DNA of 44,230 bases from Cellulomonas sp. IC4_254 (GCF_011603975.1 NZ_JAANNB010000006.1:1-44230); one strand, 5' to 3'. Shown: positions 34,174-42,341, counted from the first letter of the stretch. A program made the numbers and translations. Notes: a model not told the origin generated them from the sequence alone.

Positions 34174-35232
34174 TCACGCCCCGGTCCGGTGCCGGAACTC
34201 CCCCCGCTGCATCGCGTCCCGGACCTCGCCCACGAGCTCCTCGAGGATGTCCTCGAGGAACACGACGCCGATGGCCCGGCCGTCGTCCTCCACGCGCGCG
34301 AGGTGCACGCCGGAGCGCTGCATCGCGGCGAGCGCCTCCTCCACCTCGTCGCCGGGCGCGACGACCGCGAGCGCGCGCACCCGCCAGGTCGGCACCGGCA
34401 GCCGGCGGGAGCCGTCGTCCGCGTAGAGCACGTCCTTCACGTGCAGGTAGCCCGTGGGCGCCCCGTCCCGGCCGAGGACCGGGAACCGGCTGTACCCGGT
34501 CCGGGCGACGAGCCGCTCCACCTCGTCCGGCGTCACGTCGACGGGCACGGTGACGAGGTCGGCGACCGGGACCATCACCTCGGCCGCGGTGCGGTCGGAG
34601 AACTCGAGCGCACCGGACAGCAGGCCCTGCTCGTCGTCCAGCAGCCCCTCCGCCTGCGACTGCTCGACGATCGACTGCACCTCCTGGGCGGTGAACGCCG
34701 ACGCGACCTCGTCGCGCGGGTCGACCCGGAACAGCCGCAGCACGTGGTTCGCGATCCAGTTGAGCGCCGCGATCACGGGCCGGACGACCCGGCCGAGCCA
34801 GACCAGCGGCGGGCCGAACACCAGCACGGCGCGGTCCGGGCCGGACACGGCCAGGTTCTTCGGCACCATCTCGCCGAGCACGACGTGCAGGTACACGACC
34901 ACGAGCAGCGCCACGACGAACGCGATCGGGTGCGCCAGGCTCGTGCTGACCCCGATCGCGTGCAGCGGGTCCTCGATGAGGTGCGCGATCGCCGGCTCGG
35001 CCACCAGGCCCAGGCTGGTCGAGCACACGGTCACGCCGAGCTGGGCGCACGCGAGCATGAGCGACACGTGCTCCATCGCCCACAGCACGGTCGTCGCGCG
35101 CCGGTCGCCGGCCGCGGCGAGCGGCTCGATCGCGGAACGGCGCGCCGAGATGATCGCGAACTCGGCCGCCACGAAGAACGCGTTGCCGGCCAGCAGCGCG
35201 ACCGCGAGCGCCAGGGCCACCCCGGGGCTCAT
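34174..35232 (-). CDS. CNNM/CorC-type transporter, short form
   Basis: A 352-residue membrane protein of the CNNM/hemolysin-C family linked to Mg2+/Co2+ handling. A DUF21 membrane domain (four helices, with AAEFAIISARRSAIE and VLGEMVPKNLA) is followed by two CBS domains (MVPVADLVTVPVD and VRALAVVAPGDEVEEA). The C-terminal CorC_HlyC domain of the neighbouring paralog is missing; the protein ends just past the second CBS domain. Its ATG overlaps the upstream paralog stop by 4 bases (ATGA). Confidence 0.9.
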   Translation of the reverse strand: MSPGVALALAVALLAGNAFFVAAEFAIISARRSAIEPLAAAGDRRATTVLWAMEHVSLMLACAQLGVTVCSTSLGLVAEPAIAHLIEDPLHAIGVSTSLAHPIAFVVALLVVVYLHVVLGEMVPKNLAVSGPDRAVLVFGPPLVWLGRVVRPVIAALNWIANHVLRLFRVDPRDEVASAFTAQEVQSIVEQSQAEGLLDDEQGLLSGALEFSDRTAAEVMVPVADLVTVPVDVTPDEVERLVARTGYSRFPVLGRDGAPTGYLHVKDVLYADDGSRRLPVPTWRVRALAVVAPGDEVEEALAAMQRSGVHLARVEDDGRAIGVVFLEDILEELVGEVRDAMQRGEFRHRTGA

Positions 35233-36557
35233 CGCGCGCTCCCCTCGGCGTCGGCGGCGGCCCGGGCGGGCTGCACCACCACCCGCTCGACCCGGCGGCG
35301 GGCCATGGTGTCGACCCGGAGCACGACGTCGCCGGCCACCACCTCGTCGCCCGCCTCGGGCACGCGGCCCAGCGCGGCCATGACCAGGCCGCCCAGCGTC
35401 TCGTACGGCCCGTCCTCCGGGACGACCAGCCCGGTGGTCTCGGTCAGCTCGTCGGGGCGCAGCAGGCCGGACACCACCCAGGCGCCGTCCGCGCGCCGGG
35501 AGGCCGCGGTGCGCCGGCGGTCGTGCTCGTCCGCCACGTCGCCCACCAGCTCCTCCACGACGTCCTCGAGCGTCACGACGCCCGACGTGCCGCCGTACTC
35601 GTCGACGACGACCGCCATCTGCATCCCGTGCTCGCGGAGCTCGACCAGCAGCGGGCCGAGGTGCACCGTCTCGGGCACCCGCGGCGCGTCGATCATCAGC
35701 GCGGCCGCGGGCACCTCGTCGCGCCGCTCGTACGGCACGCCGATCGCCCGGCGCAGGTGCACCAGGCCGACGATGTCGTCCGAGTCGTCGCCGATCACCG
35801 GGAACCGGGAGTGCCCGGTCTCGCGGGACAGCCGGACGACGTCGGTCGCCGTGTCCGCGCGGCGCAGCGTCACGACGCGCTGCCGGTCGGTCATCACGTC
35901 GACGGCGGTGAGGTCGGTGAACTCGATCGAGTTGGTCAGCAGGGTCGCCGTCGTCTCGTCGAGCGTGCCCTGCTGCGCGGAGCGCTTCACCAGCGCGGCG
36001 AGCTCCTGCGGCGACCGGCCGCCGGACAGCTCCTCGCGCGGCTCGACGCCCATGCGGCGCAGCAGCGCGTTCGCGCTGGAGTTGAACAGCGTGATCAGCG
36101 GCCGCAGCGCGGACGTGAACCCGGCCTGCAGCGGCGCGACCCAGCGCGCGGTGCCGAGCGGCCGGCTGATCGCGAAGTTCTTCGGCACCAGCTCGCCGAA
36201 CAGCATGGAGAACCCGTTGACGAGCACCAGGGTGACGACCAGCGCGACGGCCCCGCCGACCGCCGGCCCGAGGACGGACCCGCGCAGCGGCTCGGCCAGC
36301 AGCGCGTTGACCGCGGGCTGCGTGGTGTACCCGAGCAGCACCGTGGTGACGGTGATGCCGACCTGGGCGCCGGACAGCTCCGTGGACAGCCGGCGCAGCG
36401 CCTTGAGGACGCTCTGCCCGCGGCGGTCGTCGGGCCGGGTCTGGCCCTCGACGACGCCCGGGTCGAGCGTCACCAGGGAGAACTCGCTCGCGACGAACAC
36501 CGCGGTGCCGGCGGTGAGCACGACGCCGAGGGCGACGAGCAGCCAGTCGGTCAGCAC
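35229..36557 (-). CDS. CNNM/CorC-type transporter, long form
   Basis: A 442-residue paralog of the downstream gene: DUF21 membrane domain with VASEFSLVTLDP and LFGELVPKNFAISRP, two CBS domains (MTDRQRVVTL and APRVPETVHLGPLL, then DEYGGTSGVVTLEDVVEELVGD), and a complete C-terminal CorC_HlyC domain. The tandem pair probably works as a heteromer in divalent-cation export. The start is GTG at 36557. A 47-codon open frame in the leader ends over this start codon. Confidence 0.9.
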   Translation of the reverse strand: MLTDWLLVALGVVLTAGTAVFVASEFSLVTLDPGVVEGQTRPDDRRGQSVLKALRRLSTELSGAQVGITVTTVLLGYTTQPAVNALLAEPLRGSVLGPAVGGAVALVVTLVLVNGFSMLFGELVPKNFAISRPLGTARWVAPLQAGFTSALRPLITLFNSSANALLRRMGVEPREELSGGRSPQELAALVKRSAQQGTLDETTATLLTNSIEFTDLTAVDVMTDRQRVVTLRRADTATDVVRLSRETGHSRFPVIGDDSDDIVGLVHLRRAIGVPYERRDEVPAAALMIDAPRVPETVHLGPLLVELREHGMQMAVVVDEYGGTSGVVTLEDVVEELVGDVADEHDRRRTAASRRADGAWVVSGLLRPDELTETTGLVVPEDGPYETLGGLVMAALGRVPEAGDEVVAGDVVLRVDTMARRRVERVVVQPARAAADAEGSAR

Positions 36558-36694
36558 GGGTCACCACCGGGTGCGCGCGGGCACGGCGAGGCCGGGACGC
36601 GCGCGGGGTGGGTCAGGAGGCAGGAAGGGCCGGCATGGTCTCCCCCGGGCGCGTCGGCCCGGGAGTGACGCCGGCAGCGACTTGAGCTGCTCAT
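36551..36694 (-). CDS. Possible leader peptide upstream of the CNNM pair
   Basis: An ATG at 36694 opens a 47-codon frame on the minus strand whose TGA (36551-36553) overlaps the CNNM GTG start (36555-36557) by 7 bases overall. A TATGAT -10-like box (36704-36709) lies 9 bases before the ATG, so the frame would begin almost at the mRNA 5' end. The peptide is Arg/Pro/Ala/Gly-rich with three Cys in the second half and one near residue 7, and resembles no family I know. Open frames arise easily at this GC content, so it may be chance. Confidence 0.3.
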   Translation of the reverse strand: MSSSSRCRRHSRADAPGGDHAGPSCLLTHPARVPASPCPRAPGGDPC

Positions 36695-36703
36695 GGTGGC
36701 GCA

Positions 36704-36709
36704 ATCATA
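36704..36709 (-). promoter_or_regulatory. -10 box of the CNNM operon
   Basis: TATGAT on the minus strand, the best -10 match in the interval, gives a leader of about 140 bases before the GTG at 36557. No -35 box is evident. Confidence 0.45.
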
Positions 36710-36731
36710 CGAAACCTCCACACGGGCGCTC

Positions 36732-36737
36732 TACGCT
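36732..36737 (+). promoter_or_regulatory. -10 box of the two-component operon
   Basis: TACGCT ends 6 bases before the ATG at 36744, predicting a leaderless transcript. Confidence 0.5.
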
Positions 36738-36743
36738 GGCGAG

Positions 36744-37535
36744 ATGACGTTCGCATCCCGCCCCGGCGCCGCCGCCGGTACCCCCGCGGGCGCCCCGGGC
36801 GCCGCGTCCACCTCGGTCCTCGTGGTCGAGGACGAGCCGGCCATCGCGACGGCCGTCGCGCGCCGGCTCGCCGCCGAGGGCTGGCAGGTCGAGACGGTCG
36901 GCGACGGCCTGCAGGCGGTCGACGCCGCCGCGCGCCTGGCGCCCGACGTCGTCGTGCTCGACGTGATGCTGCCCGGCATCGACGGCCTGGAGGTGTGCCG
37001 CCGGATCCAGGCGGACCGCCCGGTGCCCGTCCTCATGCTGACGGCCCGCGACGACGAGACCGACATGCTGATCGGCCTCGGCGTGGGTGCCGACGACTAC
37101 ATGACCAAGCCGTTCTCGATGCGCGAGCTGGTCGCGCGGGTCAAGGCCCTGCTGCGCCGCCAGCAGCGCGCCGCCCTGGCCGCCGAGCTCGCGGCCGCCG
37201 GCTCCGGGTCCGCCGAGCCGCCGGTCGCGGTCGGGGACGTCGTGATCGACCGCGCGCAGCGCCGCGTGCACCGCGGCGGCGAGGAGGTGCACCTCACGCC
37301 GACGGAGTTCGACCTGCTGCTCGCCCTGGCCGCCAGCCCGCGCACGGTGCTCACCCGCGAGCGCCTGCTGGCCGAGGTCTGGGACTGGGTGGACGCCTCC
37401 GGGACCCGCACGGTCGACTCGCATGTGAAGGCCCTGCGCAGGAAGCTGGGCGCCGACCTGATCCGCACGGTGCACGGCGTGGGCTACGCCCTGGAGCCTG
37501 CCGGCAGCGGGGCCGCGGGAGGCGGCCCGGCGTGA
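36744..37535 (+). CDS. Response regulator, OmpR/PhoB family
   Basis: A 263-residue DNA-binding regulator. The receiver domain runs from about 24 to 140, with acidic pocket Glu29-Asp30, phospho-acceptor Asp73 (VVLDVMLPG), Thr100 and Lys122. A winged-helix output domain follows from about 165 (VHLTPTEFDLLLALAASP and RTVDSHVKALRRKLG). The Ala/Gly/Pro-rich first 23 residues are unusual but the start is supported by the -10 box. An in-frame ATG at 36693 is upstream of that box. It overlaps the kinase by 4 bases. Confidence 0.92.
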   Translation: MTFASRPGAAAGTPAGAPGAASTSVLVVEDEPAIATAVARRLAAEGWQVETVGDGLQAVDAAARLAPDVVVLDVMLPGIDGLEVCRRIQADRPVPVLMLTARDDETDMLIGLGVGADDYMTKPFSMRELVARVKALLRRQQRAALAAELAAAGSGSAEPPVAVGDVVIDRAQRRVHRGGEEVHLTPTEFDLLLALAASPRTVLTRERLLAEVWDWVDASGTRTVDSHVKALRRKLGADLIRTVHGVGYALEPAGSGAAGGGPA

Positions 37536-38617
37536 CGGTGCCGACCCCGCCCCGGCACCAGCGGCCGCGGCTCCCCGACGTGCGGCCGCTGGACCGGCTC
37601 CGCTCGATCAAGATCAAGCTCGGCGTCCTGGTCGCCGCCGCGGTGTTCGTCGCGGCCCTGCTGACCTGGATCGGGCTGAACAACGCGCTCGGCCCGTCGC
37701 GCACGTTCCCGATCGTCATCGTGCTCGCCCTGGTGATGACCCAGGTGCTCGCGCGCGGCATGACCTCGCCGCTGCGCGAGATGACCTCCGCGGCCCGCGC
37801 GATGGCCGCCGGCGACTACAGCCGGCGGGTCCGCGCCACGAGCCGGGACGAGGTCGGCGAGCTGGCCACGGCCTTCAACCGCATGGCCGACGACCTCGAG
37901 CAGGCGGACTCGCTGCGCCGCGAGATGGTCGCCAACGTGTCGCACGAGCTGCGCACCCCGGTGACCGCGCTGCAGGCGCAGCTGGAGAACATCGTCGACG
38001 GCGTCGAGGACCCGGACCCCGAGGCGATGCGCGCCGCGCTCGCCCAGACCCAGCGGCTCAGCCGGCTGGTCGCCACGCTGCTCGACCTGTCCCGGCTGGA
38101 GGCCGGCGCGGTCGACCTGCAGGTGACGGACGTGCCGGTGCAGCAGTTCCTCGAGGAGGCGGCGCAGGAGGGCCGGCTCGTCGGCGCATCCAAGGACCTG
38201 ACGTTCCCCGTGGTCGTGGACCCGCCCGACCTCACCCTCCCGGCGGACCGCGAGCGGCTGCACCAGGTGGTGGCGAACCTCGTGCAGAACGCCGTCCGGC
38301 ACTCCCCGCGCGGCGCCCCGGTCCGGCTGGAGGCGCACCGCGCCGGCGGCTTCGTCCGGCTCGACGTGATCGACCAGGGCCCCGGCATCGCGGCCGACCA
38401 GCGCGAGCGGGTGTTCGAGCGGTTCGCCCGCGGCAACACCCCCGCCATCACCGGCCAGATCTCGACCGGCGGCACCGGCCTGGGGCTGTCGATCGTCCGC
38501 TGGGCGGTGACGCTGCACGGCGGGACGGTCGAGGTCGCCGACAGCGACACCGGTTGCACGATGCGCGTCATGCTGCCGTCGCGGCGGACGTCGCGGCCCG
38601 CGACCGCCGCGTTCTGA
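37532..38617 (+). CDS. Sensor histidine kinase with minimal sensor region
   Basis: A 361-residue membrane kinase. Two helices (about 30-49 and 58-75) are joined by only some 8-10 residues, so there is no extracytoplasmic sensor domain. HAMP (about 72-125), the dimerisation helix with His138 (VSHELRTP), and ATPase boxes NLVQNAVRHSP, DQGPGI and GTGLGLSI follow. Such kinases usually sense a membrane event or a partner protein. The GTG start overlaps the regulator stop (GTGA). A two-gene ABC exporter follows 118 bases later and is a plausible target. Confidence 0.9.
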   Translation: MTVPTPPRHQRPRLPDVRPLDRLRSIKIKLGVLVAAAVFVAALLTWIGLNNALGPSRTFPIVIVLALVMTQVLARGMTSPLREMTSAARAMAAGDYSRRVRATSRDEVGELATAFNRMADDLEQADSLRREMVANVSHELRTPVTALQAQLENIVDGVEDPDPEAMRAALAQTQRLSRLVATLLDLSRLEAGAVDLQVTDVPVQQFLEEAAQEGRLVGASKDLTFPVVVDPPDLTLPADRERLHQVVANLVQNAVRHSPRGAPVRLEAHRAGGFVRLDVIDQGPGIAADQRERVFERFARGNTPAITGQISTGGTGLGLSIVRWAVTLHGGTVEVADSDTGCTMRVMLPSRRTSRPATAAF

Positions 38618-38723
38618 GCCGGCCCGCCGCGCGCCCGGTCCCGGCCGGCTCCCCCGGACGGCGGAGGCGCCTCCACCTCCGGGTTCCGCCTCGCGGCTGA
38701 TCCGCCGGCCACGGGTCGGTCCC

Positions 38724-38729
38724 TAGGGT
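38724..38729 (+). promoter_or_regulatory. -10 box of the second ABC operon
   Basis: TAGGGT ends 6 bases before the ATG at 38736, predicting a leaderless mRNA separate from the two-component transcript. Confidence 0.5.
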
Positions 38730-38735
38730 CGAGGC

Positions 38736-39746
38736 ATGCCACCCGACGCGACGCACGCCATCGAGGTCTCGCACCTCACGAAGACGTTCGGCCAGGTCCG
38801 GGCCGTGGACGACCTGAGCTTCACGGTCCGTCCCGGGCGGGTCACCGGGTTCCTGGGACCCAACGGCGCCGGCAAGACCACCACGCTGCGGATGCTGCTC
38901 GGCCTCGTGCAGCCGACCGCGGGCACGGCCACCATCGGCGGCCGGCGGTACACCGCGCTCGACCGCCCGATGCGCACCGTCGGCGCCGCCCTCGAGGCCG
39001 CCGACTTCCACCCGGGCCGCACGGCCCTCGACCACCTGCGGGTGTACGCGCCCCAGGCGGGCGTCCCCGACAGCCGCGCCGGCGAGGTGCTCGACCTGGT
39101 CGGCCTGACCGCCGCCGCGAAGCGCCGGGTCGGCGGCTTCTCCCTCGGCATGCGCCAGCGGCTCGCGCTCGCGACGACGCTGCTGGGTGACCCGCCCGTG
39201 CTGCTGCTGGACGAGCCGGCCAACGGCCTCGACCCCGAGGGCATCCGCTGGCTGCGCGACCTGCTGCGCGCGCTCGCCGCCCAGGGCCGGACGGTCCTGG
39301 TGTCCTCGCACGTGCTGTCCGAGGTCCAGCAGACCGTGGACGACGTCGTCATCATCGCCGGCGGGCGGCTGGTGCACGCCTCGACGCTGGCCGAGCTGAG
39401 CGGGCTCGCCGAGCCCCGGGTCCGGGTGGTCTCCCCCGACGCCGCGGCGCTGGAGCAGCTCGTCGCGCGCGCCGGCTGGCAGCGCGCCGCCGACGCGGCG
39501 CCGGCCGCAGGGATCGCCGGGCCCGCCGGGGTCGCCGAGCTGGTCGGCACCGACGTCGCCACCGTGGGCCACGCGGCGTTCGCCGCCGGGGTCGAGCTGC
39601 ACGAGCTCGCGGCCCACGGCGTCGGCCTGGAGGACGTGTTCCTCCGGCTCACCGCCCCCGCTCCCGGACGCGGTGCCCACCCGGCCACCACCCCCGGCGC
39701 CGTCCCCGCCGCCCCGACCGACGCCCCCGCCGGAGGTGCGCGATGA
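38736..39746 (+). CDS. ABC transporter ATP-binding protein
   Basis: A 336-residue ATPase of the bacitracin/Nat-type exporters. Walker A is GPNGAGKTT (41-49), the signature is the FSLGMRQRL form typical of that group, Walker B LLLDEPANGLD and the H-loop VSSH. About 110 C-terminal residues extend past the core, ending in a Pro/Ala-rich tail. It overlaps the permease by 4 bases. Position behind a two-component system suggests a stress or antibiotic-responsive exporter, though a separate promoter is predicted. Confidence 0.9.
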   Translation: MPPDATHAIEVSHLTKTFGQVRAVDDLSFTVRPGRVTGFLGPNGAGKTTTLRMLLGLVQPTAGTATIGGRRYTALDRPMRTVGAALEAADFHPGRTALDHLRVYAPQAGVPDSRAGEVLDLVGLTAAAKRRVGGFSLGMRQRLALATTLLGDPPVLLLDEPANGLDPEGIRWLRDLLRALAAQGRTVLVSSHVLSEVQQTVDDVVIIAGGRLVHASTLAELSGLAEPRVRVVSPDAAALEQLVARAGWQRAADAAPAAGIAGPAGVAELVGTDVATVGHAAFAAGVELHELAAHGVGLEDVFLRLTAPAPGRGAHPATTPGAVPAAPTDAPAGGAR

Positions 39747-40552
39747 AGGACTCCCTGGTCTCCGAGTACCGGAAGATCGTCACGACCCGCACCTGGTGGG
39801 TGCTGCTGATCGTCATGGTCGCCTACATGGCGTTCATGGGCGCCGCGATGGCGTTCGCGTTCACCTTCGACGGCGCCGACGTGACCGGGACGGACGGTGC
39901 GCCCGTCGTCGCCGACCCGCTGGCCGTCGTCACCGCGGTCTACACGCTGCCCGCGTCGTTCGGCTACGCGCTGCCGCTGCTGGTCGGCCTGCTGTCGGTG
40001 ACCGCCGAGTTCCGGCACCGGACGCTCACCCCGACCCTGCTCGCACAGCCGGACCGCAACCGGTTCGTCGTCGCGAAGCTCGCGGCGAGCATCCCGATGG
40101 GGGTGCTGTACGGCGTGCTGGGCACGCTGGCGACCGTCGGCGCCGGCGCGCTGGCCTTCGCGGTCACCGACGCGCCGAACCTGCTGGGCGAGGGCGAGGT
40201 CTGGGGCATCATCGCCCGCACCGCGCTGGCCCTCACCGTGTGGTGCGTCGTCGGCGTCGGCCTCGGGTTCGCGATGCCGAACCAGGTCGTCGCGATCGTC
40301 GTGGTCCTCGCGTTCACGCAGTTCGTCGAGCCGATCGCGCGGCTGGTGCTCGGGCTGAACGACGCCACGGCGCCGATCGGGAAGTTCCTGCCCGGTGCCG
40401 CCGGCGAGGCGATCAGCGGCGGGTCGTTCTACTCGGCCACCGGCGCGGGCTCGCTGCTCGGCCCCGCCGCGGGCGCCGCGGTGCTCGTCGGGTACGCGGT
40501 GCTGCTCGCGCTCCTCGGGCGGTTCACGACCCTGAAGCGCGACATCACCTGA
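39743..40552 (+). CDS. ABC-2 type permease
   Basis: A 269-residue membrane protein with six helices. The N-terminal SEYRKIVTTRTWWVLLI and the TAEFRHRTLTPTLLAQPDRNRFVVAKL segment are characteristic of ABC-2 permeases paired with FSLGM-type ATPases. The ATG overlaps the ATPase stop (ATGA). A long outer segment follows helix 1. It ends at a hairpin terminator; the substrate is unknown. Confidence 0.88.
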   Translation: MKDSLVSEYRKIVTTRTWWVLLIVMVAYMAFMGAAMAFAFTFDGADVTGTDGAPVVADPLAVVTAVYTLPASFGYALPLLVGLLSVTAEFRHRTLTPTLLAQPDRNRFVVAKLAASIPMGVLYGVLGTLATVGAGALAFAVTDAPNLLGEGEVWGIIARTALALTVWCVVGVGLGFAMPNQVVAIVVVLAFTQFVEPIARLVLGLNDATAPIGKFLPGAAGEAISGGSFYSATGAGSLLGPAAGAAVLVGYAVLLALLGRFTTLKRDIT

Positions 40553-40562
40553 CGTCGCGCGT

Positions 40563-40599
40563 CGCCGGCGGGCGCGCGAAATCAGCGCGACCGCCGGCG
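40563..40599 (+). terminator. Terminator after the second ABC operon
   Basis: Nine plus five base pairs around one G-A mismatch (40563-40577 with 40585-40599) and a 7-base GAAATCA loop, starting 10 bases past the permease stop. Confidence 0.65.
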
Positions 40600-40610
40600 C
40601 TCCGGGCGGC

Positions 40611-40616
40611 CATGAT
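40611..40616 (+). promoter_or_regulatory. -10-like box for rtcB
   Basis: CATGAT ends 6 bases before the ATG at 40623, the same geometry as the other leaderless genes, with C in place of the first T. Confidence 0.4.
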
Positions 40617-40622
40617 CCCGGC

Positions 40623-41801
40623 ATGACCCGCGAGCACCTCTCCAGGCACCTGATCAGCTGGGCGTCGATCCTCGAGCCGCGCACCCGCGAGCAGGCCGTT
40701 CGCACGTCCACCATGCCGTTCGTGTACCCGCACGTCGCGCTCATGCCCGACGCGCACCTGGGCAAGGGCGCGACGGTGGGCTCGGTGATCCCGACGCTCG
40801 GCGCGATCATCCCGGCGGCCGTCGGGGTGGACATCGGCTGCGGCATGATGGCCGTGCGGACGGGCTGGACCGAGGACGAGCTGCGCGCGGCGGGTCCCCT
40901 GACCCCGCTGCGCGAGGCGATCGAGGCCGCGGTCCCGGTGTCCGCGGGCGGGTACAACACCGCGCTCACGGACACGGCCGCGGCGCGGGTGGCGGACCTC
41001 GAGGCCGCCGCGGCGCGGGCGGGGTTCGACCCCGGCTCGTACGCGGGGAACTGGCGGCTGCAGCTCGGCTCGCTCGGCTCGGGCAACCACTTCATCGAGG
41101 TCTCGGTCGACGAGTCCGGGACCGTCTGGCTGTTCCTGCACTCCGGCTCCCGGGGCGTCGGCAACAAGATCGCGCAGCGCCACATCGCCGTCGCGGCCGA
41201 GCTGTGCCGGCGGTGGTGGATCGCCCTGCCCGACCCCGACCTCGCGTACCTGGTCGAGGGCACCGACGAGTTCTGGACCTACGTCCGCGAGCTGCGGTGG
41301 GCGCAGGACTTCGCGGCGGCCAACCGCGAGGAGATGATGGACCGGGTCGTCGCGGCGGTCGCCGTGCACATGGGTGCGCCGGTCGTCGAGGTCGAGCGGG
41401 TCAACTGCCACCACAACTTCACCGAGCAGGAGCAGCACTTCGGCAAGACGGTGTGGGTGTCGCGCAAGGGGGCCATCCGGGCGCGGGCCGGCGAGCCCGG
41501 GCTCATCCCCGGCTCGATGGGCACGGCGTCCTACGTCGTGACCGGCCGGGGCGACCCGCTCTCGCTGACCTCCAGCCCGCACGGGGCCGGCCGGGCCCAC
41601 TCCCGGTCCGCCGCGCGGCGGCTGTTCACCCGGGACCAGCTCCGGGAGGCGATGGTGGGGATCGAGTACCGGGACACGGACGCGTTCCTCGACGAGATCC
41701 CGGCGGCGTACAAGGACATCGACCAGGTCATGGCCGACGCCGCGGACCTGGTCGAGGTGCGGCACGTGCTGCACCAGGTCGTCAACGTCAAGGGCGACTG
41801 A
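40623..41801 (+). CDS. rtcB: RtcB-family RNA ligase
   Basis: A 392-residue ligase that joins RNA 3'-phosphate or 2',3'-cyclic phosphate ends to 5'-hydroxyl ends using GTP and Mn2+. Metal ligands Asp70 and Cys73 (GVDIGCGMM) are present. GSLGSGNHFIEV, SGSRGVGN and VNCHHNF follow, and SSPHGAGRAHSR carries the guanylylated His region. It is slightly shorter than E. coli RtcB (408). No archease, RtcA cyclase or RtcR regulator is nearby, so it is an orphan. Its stop overlaps the convergent MarR gene by 14 bases. Confidence 0.94.
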   Translation: MTREHLSRHLISWASILEPRTREQAVRTSTMPFVYPHVALMPDAHLGKGATVGSVIPTLGAIIPAAVGVDIGCGMMAVRTGWTEDELRAAGPLTPLREAIEAAVPVSAGGYNTALTDTAAARVADLEAAAARAGFDPGSYAGNWRLQLGSLGSGNHFIEVSVDESGTVWLFLHSGSRGVGNKIAQRHIAVAAELCRRWWIALPDPDLAYLVEGTDEFWTYVRELRWAQDFAAANREEMMDRVVAAVAVHMGAPVVEVERVNCHHNFTEQEQHFGKTVWVSRKGAIRARAGEPGLIPGSMGTASYVVTGRGDPLSLTSSPHGAGRAHSRSAARRLFTRDQLREAMVGIEYRDTDAFLDEIPAAYKDIDQVMADAADLVEVRHVLHQVVNVKGD

Positions 41802-42285
41802 CGCCCGCGCCGTCCCGCTCCCCCGCCGCCCGCGTCCGCGCGGCCAGGCGGGCGAGCGGGGCGGCGGCGCGCCGCACGGCGTCCGCGTCGGCGGCGGGCA
41901 GGTCCGCGAGCGCGGCGCCGAGCGTGCGGGCCCACCCGGCCTCGACCGGCTCGCGGCGCTCCCGGGCGTGCGGCGTCGGGTGCAGCCGGGTCACCCGGCG
42001 GTCGCCGGCGTCGGCGGCGCGCTCGACCAGCCCGCGGCCGACGAGACCGCGCACCGCCGCACTGACGTTGCTCTGCCGCAGGTCGAGCCCCGCCGCGACC
42101 CCGCCGACGCTGGTGCCGGGGTGCGCGTCGACGTACCGCATCACCTCGAACTCGGTCGGCGGCAGCGGGGGCAGGCCGCCGTCCTGACCGCCCTCCGCCC
42201 GGCGCACCGCGCGGGACAGGTCGTGCAGCGCGACGGCGAGCACCCGGAGGTCGTCGGTCCCGTCGGCGGGGCTGGTCGCGGTCAC
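41788..42285 (-). CDS. MarR-family transcriptional regulator
   Basis: A 165-residue winged-helix regulator. The HTH is at about 57-88 (GTSVGGVAAGLDLRQSNVSAAVRGLVGRGLV), the wing is ADAGDRRVTRLHPTP, and flanking helices form the dimer. GTG at 42285 follows TAGCCT (42292-42297, minus) by 6 bases, predicting a leaderless mRNA. It is divergent from an MFS exporter, with a palindrome in the exporter promoter, so it probably represses efflux until ligand binds. Confidence 0.88.
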   Translation of the reverse strand: MTATSPADGTDDLRVLAVALHDLSRAVRRAEGGQDGGLPPLPPTEFEVMRYVDAHPGTSVGGVAAGLDLRQSNVSAAVRGLVGRGLVERAADAGDRRVTRLHPTPHARERREPVEAGWARTLGAALADLPAADADAVRRAAAPLARLAARTRAAGERDGAGVSRP

Positions 42286-42313
42286 GCCGGGAGGCTAGCA
42301 GCGCGGGTATGCG

Positions 42314-42341
42314 TCGACATATATGAGTTCATAGATATGAT
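42314..42341 (+). promoter_or_regulatory. Promoter of the MFS exporter
   Basis: TCGACA (42314-42319, five of six consensus bases) and TATGAT (42336-42341) are 16 bases apart, the strongest promoter in the window. The mRNA would have a 44-base leader with GGAG before the ATG. Confidence 0.65.
42322..42333. promoter_or_regulatory. MarR operator in the MFS promoter
   Basis: TATGA-GT-TCATA is a perfect inverted repeat within the -35/-10 spacer of the MFS promoter and just upstream of the marR promoter. It is the only A/T-rich patch in several kilobases. Confidence 0.6.
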
